Source: Bacteroidota bacterium
Lineage (GTDB): Bacteria > Bacteroidota > Bacteroidia > Bacteroidales > Bacteroidaceae
Assembly: GCA_023458215.1 (NCBI GenBank)
Contig: JAEXAJ010000103.1
Coordinates: forward strand, 1-8,039
Direction: 5' to 3'
DNA length: 8,039 bases
In this document: piece by piece, positions 1 to 6,043 of the stretch
Layout of the letters: every line of letters starts with the position of its first letter
Numbering within the stretch: position 1 is the stretch's first letter
Translations under genes and position numbers: made by a program
Notes under the pieces: generated by a model
Database searches by the model: none
What the model saw: only the letters and a program-made list of their open reading frames with translations
What the model was told of the DNA's origin: nothing

Positions 1-60
1 TCAACGACGCACTGCATGCTTACTTACCATTTCTGCCCGCTGTCAAATCCAGTCAACCCC
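1..60 (-). ncRNA. ssrA: tmRNA (transfer-messenger RNA), 5' end only, cut by window edge
   Basis: Read on the minus strand from base 60 to base 1, the sequence begins GGGGTTGACTGGATTTGACA and continues through CGGGCAGAAATGG and GTAAGCATGCAGTGCG. This matches the conserved start of bacterial tmRNA: the GGGG strand of the tRNA-like acceptor stem, then the D-loop-like GGATT(C/T)GACA block, in the form known from Bacteroides. tmRNA rescues ribosomes stalled on broken messages by adding a degradation tag, working with SmpB. Only about 60 of the usual 350-400 bases are present, so the tag reading frame, the pseudoknots and the 3' CCA end lie outside the window. The match is by recognition, not by a covariance search. 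The 5' end at base 60 is inferred from the GGGG; the primary transcript probably starts further upstream and is trimmed by RNase P. Confidence 0.85.
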
Positions 61-95
61 AGACTTTAAAGACGGTTTCAAAGAAATCGTGGCTG

Positions 96-103
96 CAAAG
101 ATA
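96..103 (-). promoter_or_regulatory. Putative -7 promoter box for ssrA
   Basis: The minus strand reads TATCTTTG here, an exact match to the Bacteroidota -7 consensus TAnnTTTG. It lies 35 bases before the inferred mature 5' end of tmRNA, which would give a precursor with a leader of about 30 bases. No TTTG -33 box is visible at the usual spacing of about 20 bases, so the call rests on the -7 box and the position. Confidence 0.5.
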
Positions 104-210
104 AGAAATCTTTTGCTTCCTGAGAGCATTTATTAGCAAATATTATAGCGAATGGAAGCCAGTAGCATATAAAATGGATTATTTTGTAATAAAAGCCAAT
201 GAGATTGCCC

Positions 211-218
211 TATCTTTG
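211..218 (+). promoter_or_regulatory. Putative -7 promoter box for the GH3 gene
   Basis: TATCTTTG matches the Bacteroidota -7 consensus TAnnTTTG exactly. A TTTG that could serve as the -33 element sits at 183-186, but the gap of 24 bases is longer than the usual 19-21. Transcription would begin near 224-226 and leave a short, very A-rich leader of about 29 bases with no Shine-Dalgarno sequence before the ATG at 254. Together with the opposite-strand box at 96-103 this makes 61-253 a divergent promoter region. I see no gene in it. Confidence 0.55.
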
Positions 219-253
219 TAGCAAATGAAAAACAAAAAAAAACAATAAATATC

Positions 254-3082
254 ATGAGAAAAGTGATTCTGACCGCCTTGCTATTAGGCAGCACTACTTT
301 ACTATCGGCACAGAAAACAATAAAAGTACCCGCAGTGTACAAACCAGTGAAGACTGAAATGTATCGCAAAGGCTGGATAGATTTCAATAAAAACGGTGTG
401 AAGGATGTATACGAAGATCCCACCGCCACACTGGATGCCCGTATAGAAGACCTATTGAAGCAAATGACCTTGGAAGAGAAAACTTGTCAAATGGTTACCT
501 TATACGGTTACAAACGAGTATTGAAAGATGCCCTCCCCACTCCCGAATGGAAACAAATGCTATGGAAGGATGGCGTCGGGGCAATAGACGAACATCTCAA
601 CGGCTTCCAGCAATGGGGACTTCCGCCATCGGATAACGAGAACGTTTGGCCCGCTTCCCGTCATGCCTGGGCACTGAACGAAGTGCAACGTTTCTTCATT
701 GAGGACACCCGTCTCGGTATTCCCGTTGATTTTACCAATGAAGGTATCCGGGGGGTAGAGAGCTATAAAGCGACTAACTTTCCTACTCAATTAGGACTAG
801 GGCATACCTGGAACCGTGAACTCATTCGTCAAGTAGGACTTATTACCGGACGGGAAGCCCGTATGCTGGGTTATACCAACGTCTATGCTCCTATCCTCGA
901 TGTGGGTAGAGACCAACGCTGGGGGCGTTACGAAGAGGTGTACGGAGAATCCCCCTACCTTGTGGCGGAGCTAGGCATTGAGATGGTGCGTGGTTTGCAA
1001 CATAACCATCAAGTGGCTGCTACGGGCAAGCACTTCGCTGCTTACAGTAATAACAAAGGTGCCCGCGAGGGTATGGCGCGCGTCGATCCGCAGATGTCGC
1101 CCCGTGAGGTGGAGAATATTCATATTTATCCTTTCAAAAGAGTGATTCAAGAGGCAGATATGCTGGGAGTGATGAGTTCGTACAATGATTACGACGGGAT
1201 TCCTATTCAGGGAAGCTATTACTGGCTGATGACCCGCCTCCGCCACGAAATGGGCTTCCGTGGCTATGTAGTATCGGATAGTGATGCGGTAGAATATCTC
1301 TATACCAAGCATGGCACTGCCAAAGATATGAAAGAAGCTGTCCGTCAAAGCGTAGAAGCAGGATTGAACGTGCGCTGTACGTTCCGTTCGCCCGATTCTT
1401 TTGTACTTCCGCTCCGAGAGCTGGTGAAGGAAGGTGGATTGAGCGAAGAGGTCATCAACGACAGGGTTCGTGATATTCTTCGGGTGAAATTCCTCATCGG
1501 ATTGTTTGATACCCCCTATCAAATTGACCTTGCCGGAGCCGACAAAGAAGTGGAGAAAGAGGAAAACGAAGCGGTGGCCCTGCAAGCATCCCGTGAATCC
1601 ATTGTATTGTTGAAGAATGCAAATAATACGCTACCGCTGGATATCAATACCGTCAAGAAGATTGCCGTATGCGGCCCGAACGCCAATGAAGACGGATATG
1701 CCCTGACTCATTACGGCCCTCTTGCCGTAGAAGTAACCACTGTATTGCAAGGCATCCAGGACAAAGTAAAAGGCAAAGCCGAAGTGCTCTACGCCAAAGG
1801 TTGCGACTTGGTAGACGCCAACTGGCCCGAAAGTGAAATCATCGACTACCCGATGACCGACGAAGAACAAGCCGAAATAGACAAAGCCGTGACCAATGCC
1901 CGCCAAGCAGATGTAGCCGTTGTAGTGCTAGGCGGCGGACAACGTACTTGCGGCGAAAACAAGTCACGCAGCAGCCTAGACCTGCCGGGACGTCAGTTGC
2001 AACTGCTCCAAGCAGTACAAGCTACGGGTAAACCGGTGGTGTTGATACTTATCAACGGTCGCCCCCTTTCCGTGAACTGGGCGGACAAGTTTGTTCCTGC
2101 CATCCTCGAAGCATGGTATCCGGGTTCCAAGGGTGGAATAGCACTTGCCGACATTCTCTTTGGGGATTACAATCCCGGTGGCAAACTGACCGTTACCTTC
2201 CCGAAAACCGTCGGACAAATCCCGTTCAACTTCCCCTGCAAGCCTTCTTCACAAATTGATGGCGGCAAGAATCCGGGACCGGACGGCAACCAGTCACGTA
2301 TCAACGGTGCTCTCTATCCTTTCGGATACGGTTTGAGCTACACTACTTTCGAGTATTCCGACCTGGAAATCATTCCCAAAGTAATCACTCCGAACGAAAA
2401 AGCCACCGTACGCCTCAAAGTAACCAATACCGGAAAACGCGCCGGAGACGAAGTGGTGCAACTCTACACCCGTGATGTAGTGAGCAGTGTCACCACCTAC
2501 GAAAAGAACCTTGCAGGCTTCGAACGTGTTCACCTGCAACCGGGCGAAACGAAAGAAATCTCCTTCACTCTCGACCGCAAGCACCTCGAACTCTTGGATG
2601 CCCACATGAAATGGATCGTAGAACCGGGTGATTTCGTCGTCATGGCAGGTACTTCTTCCGAAGATATCCGCCTGAACGGACTGCTGACGGTAGAAGATTA
2701 TCAGACTCGTGCCCGAGCCATTGAAGCCCAAAAGCCAGCCTCCCGGGTAAGTGCCAGCACTAATCAGGAGCATGCAGAAAATGTGCTGGATGAAAAAATC
2801 AACACCGCATGGCAAGGAAATAAGGGAGATTATATTACCTTTGCCTTAAAGAACGGAGCCAAAGTAGATAAAGTGTCCATCGCCTTTACGCGCGACAACC
2901 ATCTGCCGGCTGACTTTGAGATCCAGCTTTCGGGTGGTGGCGGACAGTTCCTTACTGTATATTCGGGCACCGTCAGCGAGTTCGGCAAACTCATAGAATA
3001 TTCGTTCAAAGGCACTACCGCCAGCGACTTACGCATTGTGCTGAACGATGACAAGGTGGGGGTAGCGGAAGTGAGAGAATAG
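254..3082 (+). CDS. Exported glycoside hydrolase family 3 beta-glycosidase with C-terminal discoidin-like domain
   Basis: Predicted to release terminal beta-linked glucose or xylose from oligosaccharides outside the cytoplasm; the exact sugar cannot be read from sequence. The start at 254 is supported by a signal peptide (residues 1-19, LLSA then Q20). Residues 41-55 contain a perfect EF-hand-like loop (D43, N45, N47, G48, D51, E54). The GH3 N-terminal barrel covers about 60-410, with RWGRYEEVYGESP (222-234), KHF (259-261) and GFRGYVVSDSDAV, where D342 is the expected nucleophile. The GH3 C-terminal domain (about 450-695) has GENKSRSSLDLPGRQ, E568 being a candidate acid/base. An Fn3-like domain follows (about 715-810), then an F5/8 type C (discoidin)-like domain (about 828-942) with LDEKINTAW. 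At 942 residues it is longer than plain GH3 enzymes because of that last domain. It has EGIRG where many relatives have E(A/G)xHG. No SusC/D partner is in the window. Confidence 0.93.
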   Translation: MRKVILTALLLGSTTLLSAQKTIKVPAVYKPVKTEMYRKGWIDFNKNGVKDVYEDPTATLDARIEDLLKQMTLEEKTCQMVTLYGYKRVLKDALPTPEWKQMLWKDGVGAIDEHLNGFQQWGLPPSDNENVWPASRHAWALNEVQRFFIEDTRLGIPVDFTNEGIRGVESYKATNFPTQLGLGHTWNRELIRQVGLITGREARMLGYTNVYAPILDVGRDQRWGRYEEVYGESPYLVAELGIEMVRGLQHNHQVAATGKHFAAYSNNKGAREGMARVDPQMSPREVENIHIYPFKRVIQEADMLGVMSSYNDYDGIPIQGSYYWLMTRLRHEMGFRGYVVSDSDAVEYLYTKHGTAKDMKEAVRQSVEAGLNVRCTFRSPDSFVLPLRELVKEGGLSEEVINDRVRDILRVKFLIGLFDTPYQIDLAGADKEVEKEENEAVALQASRESIVLLKNANNTLPLDINTVKKIAVCGPNANEDGYALTHYGPLAVEVTTVLQGIQDKVKGKAEVLYAKGCDLVDANWPESEIIDYPMTDEEQAEIDKAVTNARQADVAVVVLGGGQRTCGENKSRSSLDLPGRQLQLLQAVQATGKPVVLILINGRPLSVNWADKFVPAILEAWYPGSKGGIALADILFGDYNPGGKLTVTFPKTVGQIPFNFPCKPSSQIDGGKNPGPDGNQSRINGALYPFGYGLSYTTFEYSDLEIIPKVITPNEKATVRLKVTNTGKRAGDEVVQLYTRDVVSSVTTYEKNLAGFERVHLQPGETKEISFTLDRKHLELLDAHMKWIVEPGDFVVMAGTSSEDIRLNGLLTVEDYQTRARAIEAQKPASRVSASTNQEHAENVLDEKINTAWQGNKGDYITFALKNGAKVDKVSIAFTRDNHLPADFEIQLSGGGGQFLTVYSGTVSEFGKLIEYSFKGTTASDLRIVLNDDKVGVAEVRE

Positions 3083-3190
3083 TTATAAGTTATTAGTTAT
3101 AAGTTATTTGTTTGTGCTTCTATGCAGTATAACAGCGCAGCCAAATCATAAGCAAATAACTTATAACTTATAACTAATAACTTATAACTA
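3080..3190. repeat. AT-rich inverted repeat built from heptamers, between GH3 and lactonase genes
   Basis: The left arm (3080-3110) and right arm (3153-3190) are reverse complements, except that the right arm carries one extra heptamer. Both are tandem heptamers of the type GTTATAA/GTTATTA (TTATAAC/TAATAAC on the right): four units left, five right, flanked by the same ends. The 42-base loop (3111-3152) is less AT-rich. The left arm begins inside the TAG stop of the GH3 gene, and the right arm ends 19 bases before the lactonase ATG, so a transcript across both genes would fold the whole gap into one long hairpin. There is no G+C-rich stem with T-run, so it is not a standard terminator. A processing or mRNA-stability site, or a dispersed intergenic repeat, are the likelier readings. 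Confidence 0.9.
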
Positions 3191-3209
3191 AATATAATAA
3201 CATTTTCTA

Positions 3210-4316
3210 ATGAAAACACTTCTTCTCTGTATGCTCGGATTAAGCCTCACGGCTTGTTCTTCTCAAAAGAAGGCAAGCAATCAGGACGAACTCGCCATGT
3301 TGGTGGGTACTTACACGAATGGGACAAGCAAAGGTATCTACACTTTTCGCTTCAATCAAGAAACCGGGGTCAGCACTCCGCTCAGTTCGATGGAACTTCC
3401 CAATCCCTCGTACCTCACGACTTCGGAAGACGGAAAATTCGTTTATGCCGTCAGCGAGATGAATGATAGCACCGCTGCTCTTAGTGCCCTGGCTTTCGAT
3501 AAGGAGACAGGAACACTCCGCCTGCTGAATACCGAACGCACGCATGGGGCTGATCCTTGCTACGTGGCCACTAATGGCAATGAAGTGCTGACAGCTAACT
3601 ATAGCGGCGGTTCAATGTCTGTTTTCCCTATCAATAAGGATGGTAGTCTACAACCCGTAGATACCCTCTTTGAAGGTACGGCAAATGGTCCCGATCCTAT
3701 ACGCCAGATCGCCCCGCACATTCATTGCACCATCTTCTCACCGGATGGGAAATATATCTTCGCCACCGATTTCAGTGCCGATCGCATCCTGCGTTTCGTA
3801 CTGCATCCGAAAGATATCATCCCACACCCCTCTCTAGAAGCTACCAATATTCAGGCAGATTCGGGCCCCCGACACCTGACATTCAGTGCCGACGGCAAGC
3901 ACGCTTATCTTATTTCTGAGTTATCCGGTAAAGTAACCGCTTTCAATTACAACGACGGTCAACTCGAACAAATACAAACCATCACTGCCGATACGCTGGC
4001 CGCCCGTGGCAGTGGAGACATCCACCTGAGTCCCGACGGCAAATACCTCTATGCCAGCAACCGGCTGAAAGGAGACGGTATCGCTATCTTTGCCGTAAAC
4101 CCTGAGGATGGTACACTTGCCAAAGTAGCTTATCAGCTTACAGGTATCCATCCGCGTCATTTCAACATCACCCCCAACGGTAAATATCTGCTTGCCGCTT
4201 GCCGTGACAGCAATGTTATCCAGGTGTACGAACGCGACCCGAATATCGGTTTGATAAAAGATACCCATCAGGACATCCTTCTGGACAAGCCTGTCTGCGT
4301 ACAATTCGTCCAATAA
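3210..4316 (+). CDS. Lipoprotein of the 6-phosphogluconolactonase-like beta-propeller lactonase family
   Basis: Matches the lactonase / YbhE-Pgl family (7-bladed beta-propeller, Pfam Lactonase, COG2706), whose studied members hydrolyse 6-phosphogluconolactone or related sugar lactones. Length 368 is normal for the family plus a leader. The N-terminus is a lipoprotein signal: MKTLLLCMLGLSLTAC, with lipobox LTAC and lipidated Cys16. Blade motifs of (S/T)xDGK type recur at 72-76, 177-181, 226-230, 274-278 and 321-325; the last four are 47-49 residues apart, one blade each. HIHCTIFSPDG (170-180), GPRHLTF (219-225) and HPRHFNI (314-320) are typical family blocks. The residues after Cys16 (SSQKK) lack the acidic run of Bacteroides surface-export signals, so an inward-facing periplasmic position is more likely. 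No promoter-like box lies just upstream, so it is probably read through from the GH3 gene 127 bases away. Function beyond 'lactonase-like' is uncertain. Confidence 0.88.
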   Translation: MKTLLLCMLGLSLTACSSQKKASNQDELAMLVGTYTNGTSKGIYTFRFNQETGVSTPLSSMELPNPSYLTTSEDGKFVYAVSEMNDSTAALSALAFDKETGTLRLLNTERTHGADPCYVATNGNEVLTANYSGGSMSVFPINKDGSLQPVDTLFEGTANGPDPIRQIAPHIHCTIFSPDGKYIFATDFSADRILRFVLHPKDIIPHPSLEATNIQADSGPRHLTFSADGKHAYLISELSGKVTAFNYNDGQLEQIQTITADTLAARGSGDIHLSPDGKYLYASNRLKGDGIAIFAVNPEDGTLAKVAYQLTGIHPRHFNITPNGKYLLAACRDSNVIQVYERDPNIGLIKDTHQDILLDKPVCVQFVQ

Positions 4317-4344
4317 TCAAGCTCCCGGAAACACACCGTATATG

Positions 4345-4439
4345 CCTTCGAAACGCATCATCTGTTTGCCTCGAACAGATGATGCGTTTACCCCAAATAG
4401 ATCATCTGTTTAGGGCAAACAGATGATGTGTTTCGAAGG
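4345..4439. repeat. Four-copy alternating inverted repeat (ATCATCTGTTT element)
   Basis: The core ATCATCTGTTT occurs at 4357-4367 and 4401-4411, and its complement AAACAGATGAT at 4417-4427 and, one base shorter, at 4374-4383, so the copies alternate in direction. Two folds are possible. (1) Two tandem hairpins: 4351-4366 with 4374-4389 (16 bp perfect, 7-base loop) and 4401-4411 with 4417-4427 (11 bp perfect, 5-base loop). (2) One long outer stem, 4345-4370 with 4414-4439 (26 pairs, one of them G-T at 4355/4429), enclosing an inner hairpin of 4374-4383 with 4401-4410. It starts 28 bases after the lactonase stop and ends 55 bases before the next promoter-like box. No T-run follows it, so it is not a textbook terminator. 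It may still act as a 3' end or stability element. Confidence 0.9.
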
Positions 4440-4493
4440 GTTCCCTATTTCGTTAATAATTCCAAAATAAGACCTGTACAGCAATAACTTCAT

Positions 4494-4501
4494 TAACTTT
4501 G
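4494..4501 (+). promoter_or_regulatory. Putative -7 promoter box for the DUF4831-type gene
   Basis: TAACTTTG matches the Bacteroidota TAnnTTTG box. Transcription would begin near 4506-4508, leaving about 30 untranslated bases before the ATG at 4538. No clear TTTG is present at the -33 position. The box overlaps an in-frame TTG at 4499, which argues against that TTG as a start codon. Confidence 0.5.
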
Positions 4502-4537
4502 TCCCTCAACTTAATTCTATCTAAACCAATAGAGCGT

Positions 4538-5599
4538 ATGAGAAAGAATATATTCATATTTTCAGCCTTACTCCTGGCTACTACCGCCGTTGCCCAAACA
4601 GAAGTTACCACGGGCGTAATGAATGGGAAAGACTACGGCGTAACTTACGTATTGCCCAAAACCGAAATTGAATTTGTGCTGCAAGCTACCAAGCACACGT
4701 ACACTCCCGGAGAGTTCTCCAAATATGCCGACCGCTATCTGCGTCTCAATAATGTATCCGCCGAACCGGAAGAGTACTGGACACTGGACAAAATACAGCC
4801 CCGCATTGTCGGTGTACCCGACAAAGACAATGTCTATTTCGTTAAACTGAAAGATAAAACGGTAGCTCCTTTGATGGAACTTACCCAAGACGGAATTGTG
4901 CGTTCCATTAATATGCCCTTCAGTGGTCAGCAAGATAGCCAAGACGGCAAAGTAACCTCCACTCCGGAAACCGGCATCGACCCGCGTAGCTTCCTCACGG
5001 AAGAAATCTTAATGTCCAACTCTAGTGCCAAGATGGCAGAGCTGATAGCCAAAGAAATCTACAGCATCCGCGAAAGCAAAAACGCCCTGTTGCGTGGCGA
5101 AGCGGACAACATGCCCAAAGACGGCGCACAGCTTAAATTAATGCTCGATAACCTGAACTTGCAAGAGCGCGCTATGACCGAAATGTTCTCAGGTACCCTA
5201 AAAGAAGAGCCCAAGACCATCACTGTACGCATAACGCCCAAAGAGACAAAGAACGAAGTTGCGTTCCGTTTCTCCAAGAAACTGGGTGTGGTTGCCAATG
5301 ACGACCTCGCCGGAGAACCGTACTATATCAGTGTAACCAATCTCAATACCCCCGATCTAACCAACGCAGCAGAGAATAAAAAGAAACTGGAAGGTGTGGC
5401 TTACAATGTTCCGGGCAGGGCGCAAATTACATTGACACAAAACAATAAGAAGCTCTTCGATGAAGAACTTCCTATCACCCAATTCGGTACGATAGAATAC
5501 CTCGCACCTGTATTATTCAACAAGAATTCGACCGTAAAAGTATTATTCGATACAGCAACAGGAGGAATAATCAAAGTGGATAGAGGAGCAGGGGAATAA
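4538..5599 (+). CDS. Exported DUF4831-type protein, function unknown
   Basis: A 353-residue protein with a clear signal peptide (MRKNIFIFSALLLATTAVAQ, predicted cleavage after Ala19). I chose the ATG at 4538 over the in-frame TTG at 4499: the extra 13 residues would precede the signal peptide, and the TTG lies inside the promoter box. The mature part starts with a strand-rich region containing GVTYVLPKTEIEFVLQATKH, then YADRYL, resembling the DUF4831 family that is common in Bacteroidales; that assignment is from memory of the family. A more helical middle part (about 145-220) includes SSAKMAELIAKEIYSIRES and NLNLQERAMTEMFSG. The C-terminal part is again strand-rich (KTITVRITP; GTIEYLAPVLF). 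There is no lipobox, no membrane segment after the leader and no catalytic motif I recognise. It is probably a periplasmic protein transcribed alone, bounded by its own promoter-like box and a strong terminator. Confidence 0.85.
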   Translation: MRKNIFIFSALLLATTAVAQTEVTTGVMNGKDYGVTYVLPKTEIEFVLQATKHTYTPGEFSKYADRYLRLNNVSAEPEEYWTLDKIQPRIVGVPDKDNVYFVKLKDKTVAPLMELTQDGIVRSINMPFSGQQDSQDGKVTSTPETGIDPRSFLTEEILMSNSSAKMAELIAKEIYSIRESKNALLRGEADNMPKDGAQLKLMLDNLNLQERAMTEMFSGTLKEEPKTITVRITPKETKNEVAFRFSKKLGVVANDDLAGEPYYISVTNLNTPDLTNAAENKKKLEGVAYNVPGRAQITLTQNNKKLFDEELPITQFGTIEYLAPVLFNKNSTVKVLFDTATGGIIKVDRGAGE

Positions 5600-5606
5600 T
5601 CAAAAT

Positions 5607-5663
5607 AAAAAGTGAGGGCTGCGCTATCATATTACAAACAGATAGCGCAGCCCTCACTTTTTT
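5607..5663. terminator. Bidirectional intrinsic terminator between convergent genes
   Basis: 5607-5628 and 5641-5662 form a perfect 22-bp inverted repeat with a G+C-rich centre (GAGGGCTGCGC) and a 12-base loop. On the plus strand the stem ends in TTTTTT (5658-5663); on the minus strand the other arm ends in TTTTT. It begins 8 bases after the stop of the DUF4831-type gene and lies 5 bases beyond the stop of the PqqD-like gene, so it serves both transcripts. Confidence 0.95.
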
Positions 5664-5667
5664 ACTT

Positions 5668-6018
5668 TTAATTCTTCACTGTTAATTGAATAAAACCGCC
5701 TTTCCGTAGTTGCATTACATAAGTAGTAACGCGTGAAGCATAATCCGCTTCTCCTTCAAAATGTCCGGCAAGCAAGGAGATGATTTCTTGCACCGTACGC
5801 CGCCCATCTATCAGATCCCACACAGCAGTACCATGTTCTTCCAACTTCACACGAATATCGGGTGACATGCCCTTCGGCAACAAGAAACGACGCATCCAAT
5901 CATACTTGAAGCGGGGGTAAGTGAGCACAATCGACTCACCTTCCCGCTCAGTTGTAATATGCCCGCAACGAACCGGAACGGCATCCAACAAACTTACTTT
6001 TCCTTCATTTGTTTCCAT
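5668..6018 (-). CDS. Small PqqD-like protein (RiPP-recognition-element fold)
   Basis: A 116-residue soluble protein without leader peptide or membrane segment. Residues about 57-112 follow the PqqD pattern: VKLEEHGTAVWDLIDGRRTV (57-76), a helix EIISLLAGHF, and a closing helix YVMQLRKGGFIQL. The part before it (HITTEREGESIVLTYPRF, 20-37) could form the small beta-sheet of the fold. PqqD and related RRE domains bind the leader of a precursor peptide and present it to a modifying enzyme, often a radical SAM protein. No such enzyme or precursor is in the window, so a peptide-binding role here is only an inference from the fold. The gene starts 25 bases after the MFS stop on the same strand, which suggests one operon. 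A weak purine-rich stretch (GCGGAAAG) sits directly before the ATG. Family call fairly sure, function unknown. Confidence 0.82.
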   Translation of the reverse strand: METNEGKVSLLDAVPVRCGHITTEREGESIVLTYPRFKYDWMRRFLLPKGMSPDIRVKLEEHGTAVWDLIDGRRTVQEIISLLAGHFEGEADYASRVTTYVMQLRKGGFIQLTVKN

Positions 6019-6043
6019 CTTTCCGCTCGTTATTCAGTTTATC

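Noticed and set aside
225..248. Seven-codon reading frame MKNKKKQ just before the GH3 gene
   Set aside because: It begins about where transcription is expected to start and merely reads the poly-A leader. There is no evidence for a regulatory leader peptide.
133..429. 98-codon minus-strand frame across the GH3 promoter and signal peptide
   Set aside because: It overlaps the GH3 start and the divergent promoter region. Its product resembles no known protein and the hydrophobicity reflects AT-rich sequence.
971..1585. 204-codon open frame on the minus strand within the GH3 gene
   Set aside because: It lies wholly inside a gene with strong domain evidence on the other strand. Its protein shows no recognisable family, signal peptide or leader.
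2294..2815. 173-codon open frame on the minus strand within the GH3 gene
   Set aside because: Shadow of the Fn3/C-terminal coding region, with no family resemblance and no promoter-like box.
3134..3142. AGCGCAGCC shared with the terminator at 5644-5652
   Set aside because: A 9-base match is too short to show common origin, and the contexts differ (loop of an AT-rich repeat against arm of a terminator).
254..4316. Polysaccharide utilisation locus
   Set aside because: A GH3 enzyme and a lipoprotein alone do not make one. No SusC/SusD pair, sigma/anti-sigma pair or hybrid two-component regulator is in the window.
4345..4439. Possible CRISPR-like array from four repeat copies
   Set aside because: The copies alternate in orientation, are only 10-11 bases long and have unequal gaps. 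There are no cas genes, so palindromic repeat is the right description.
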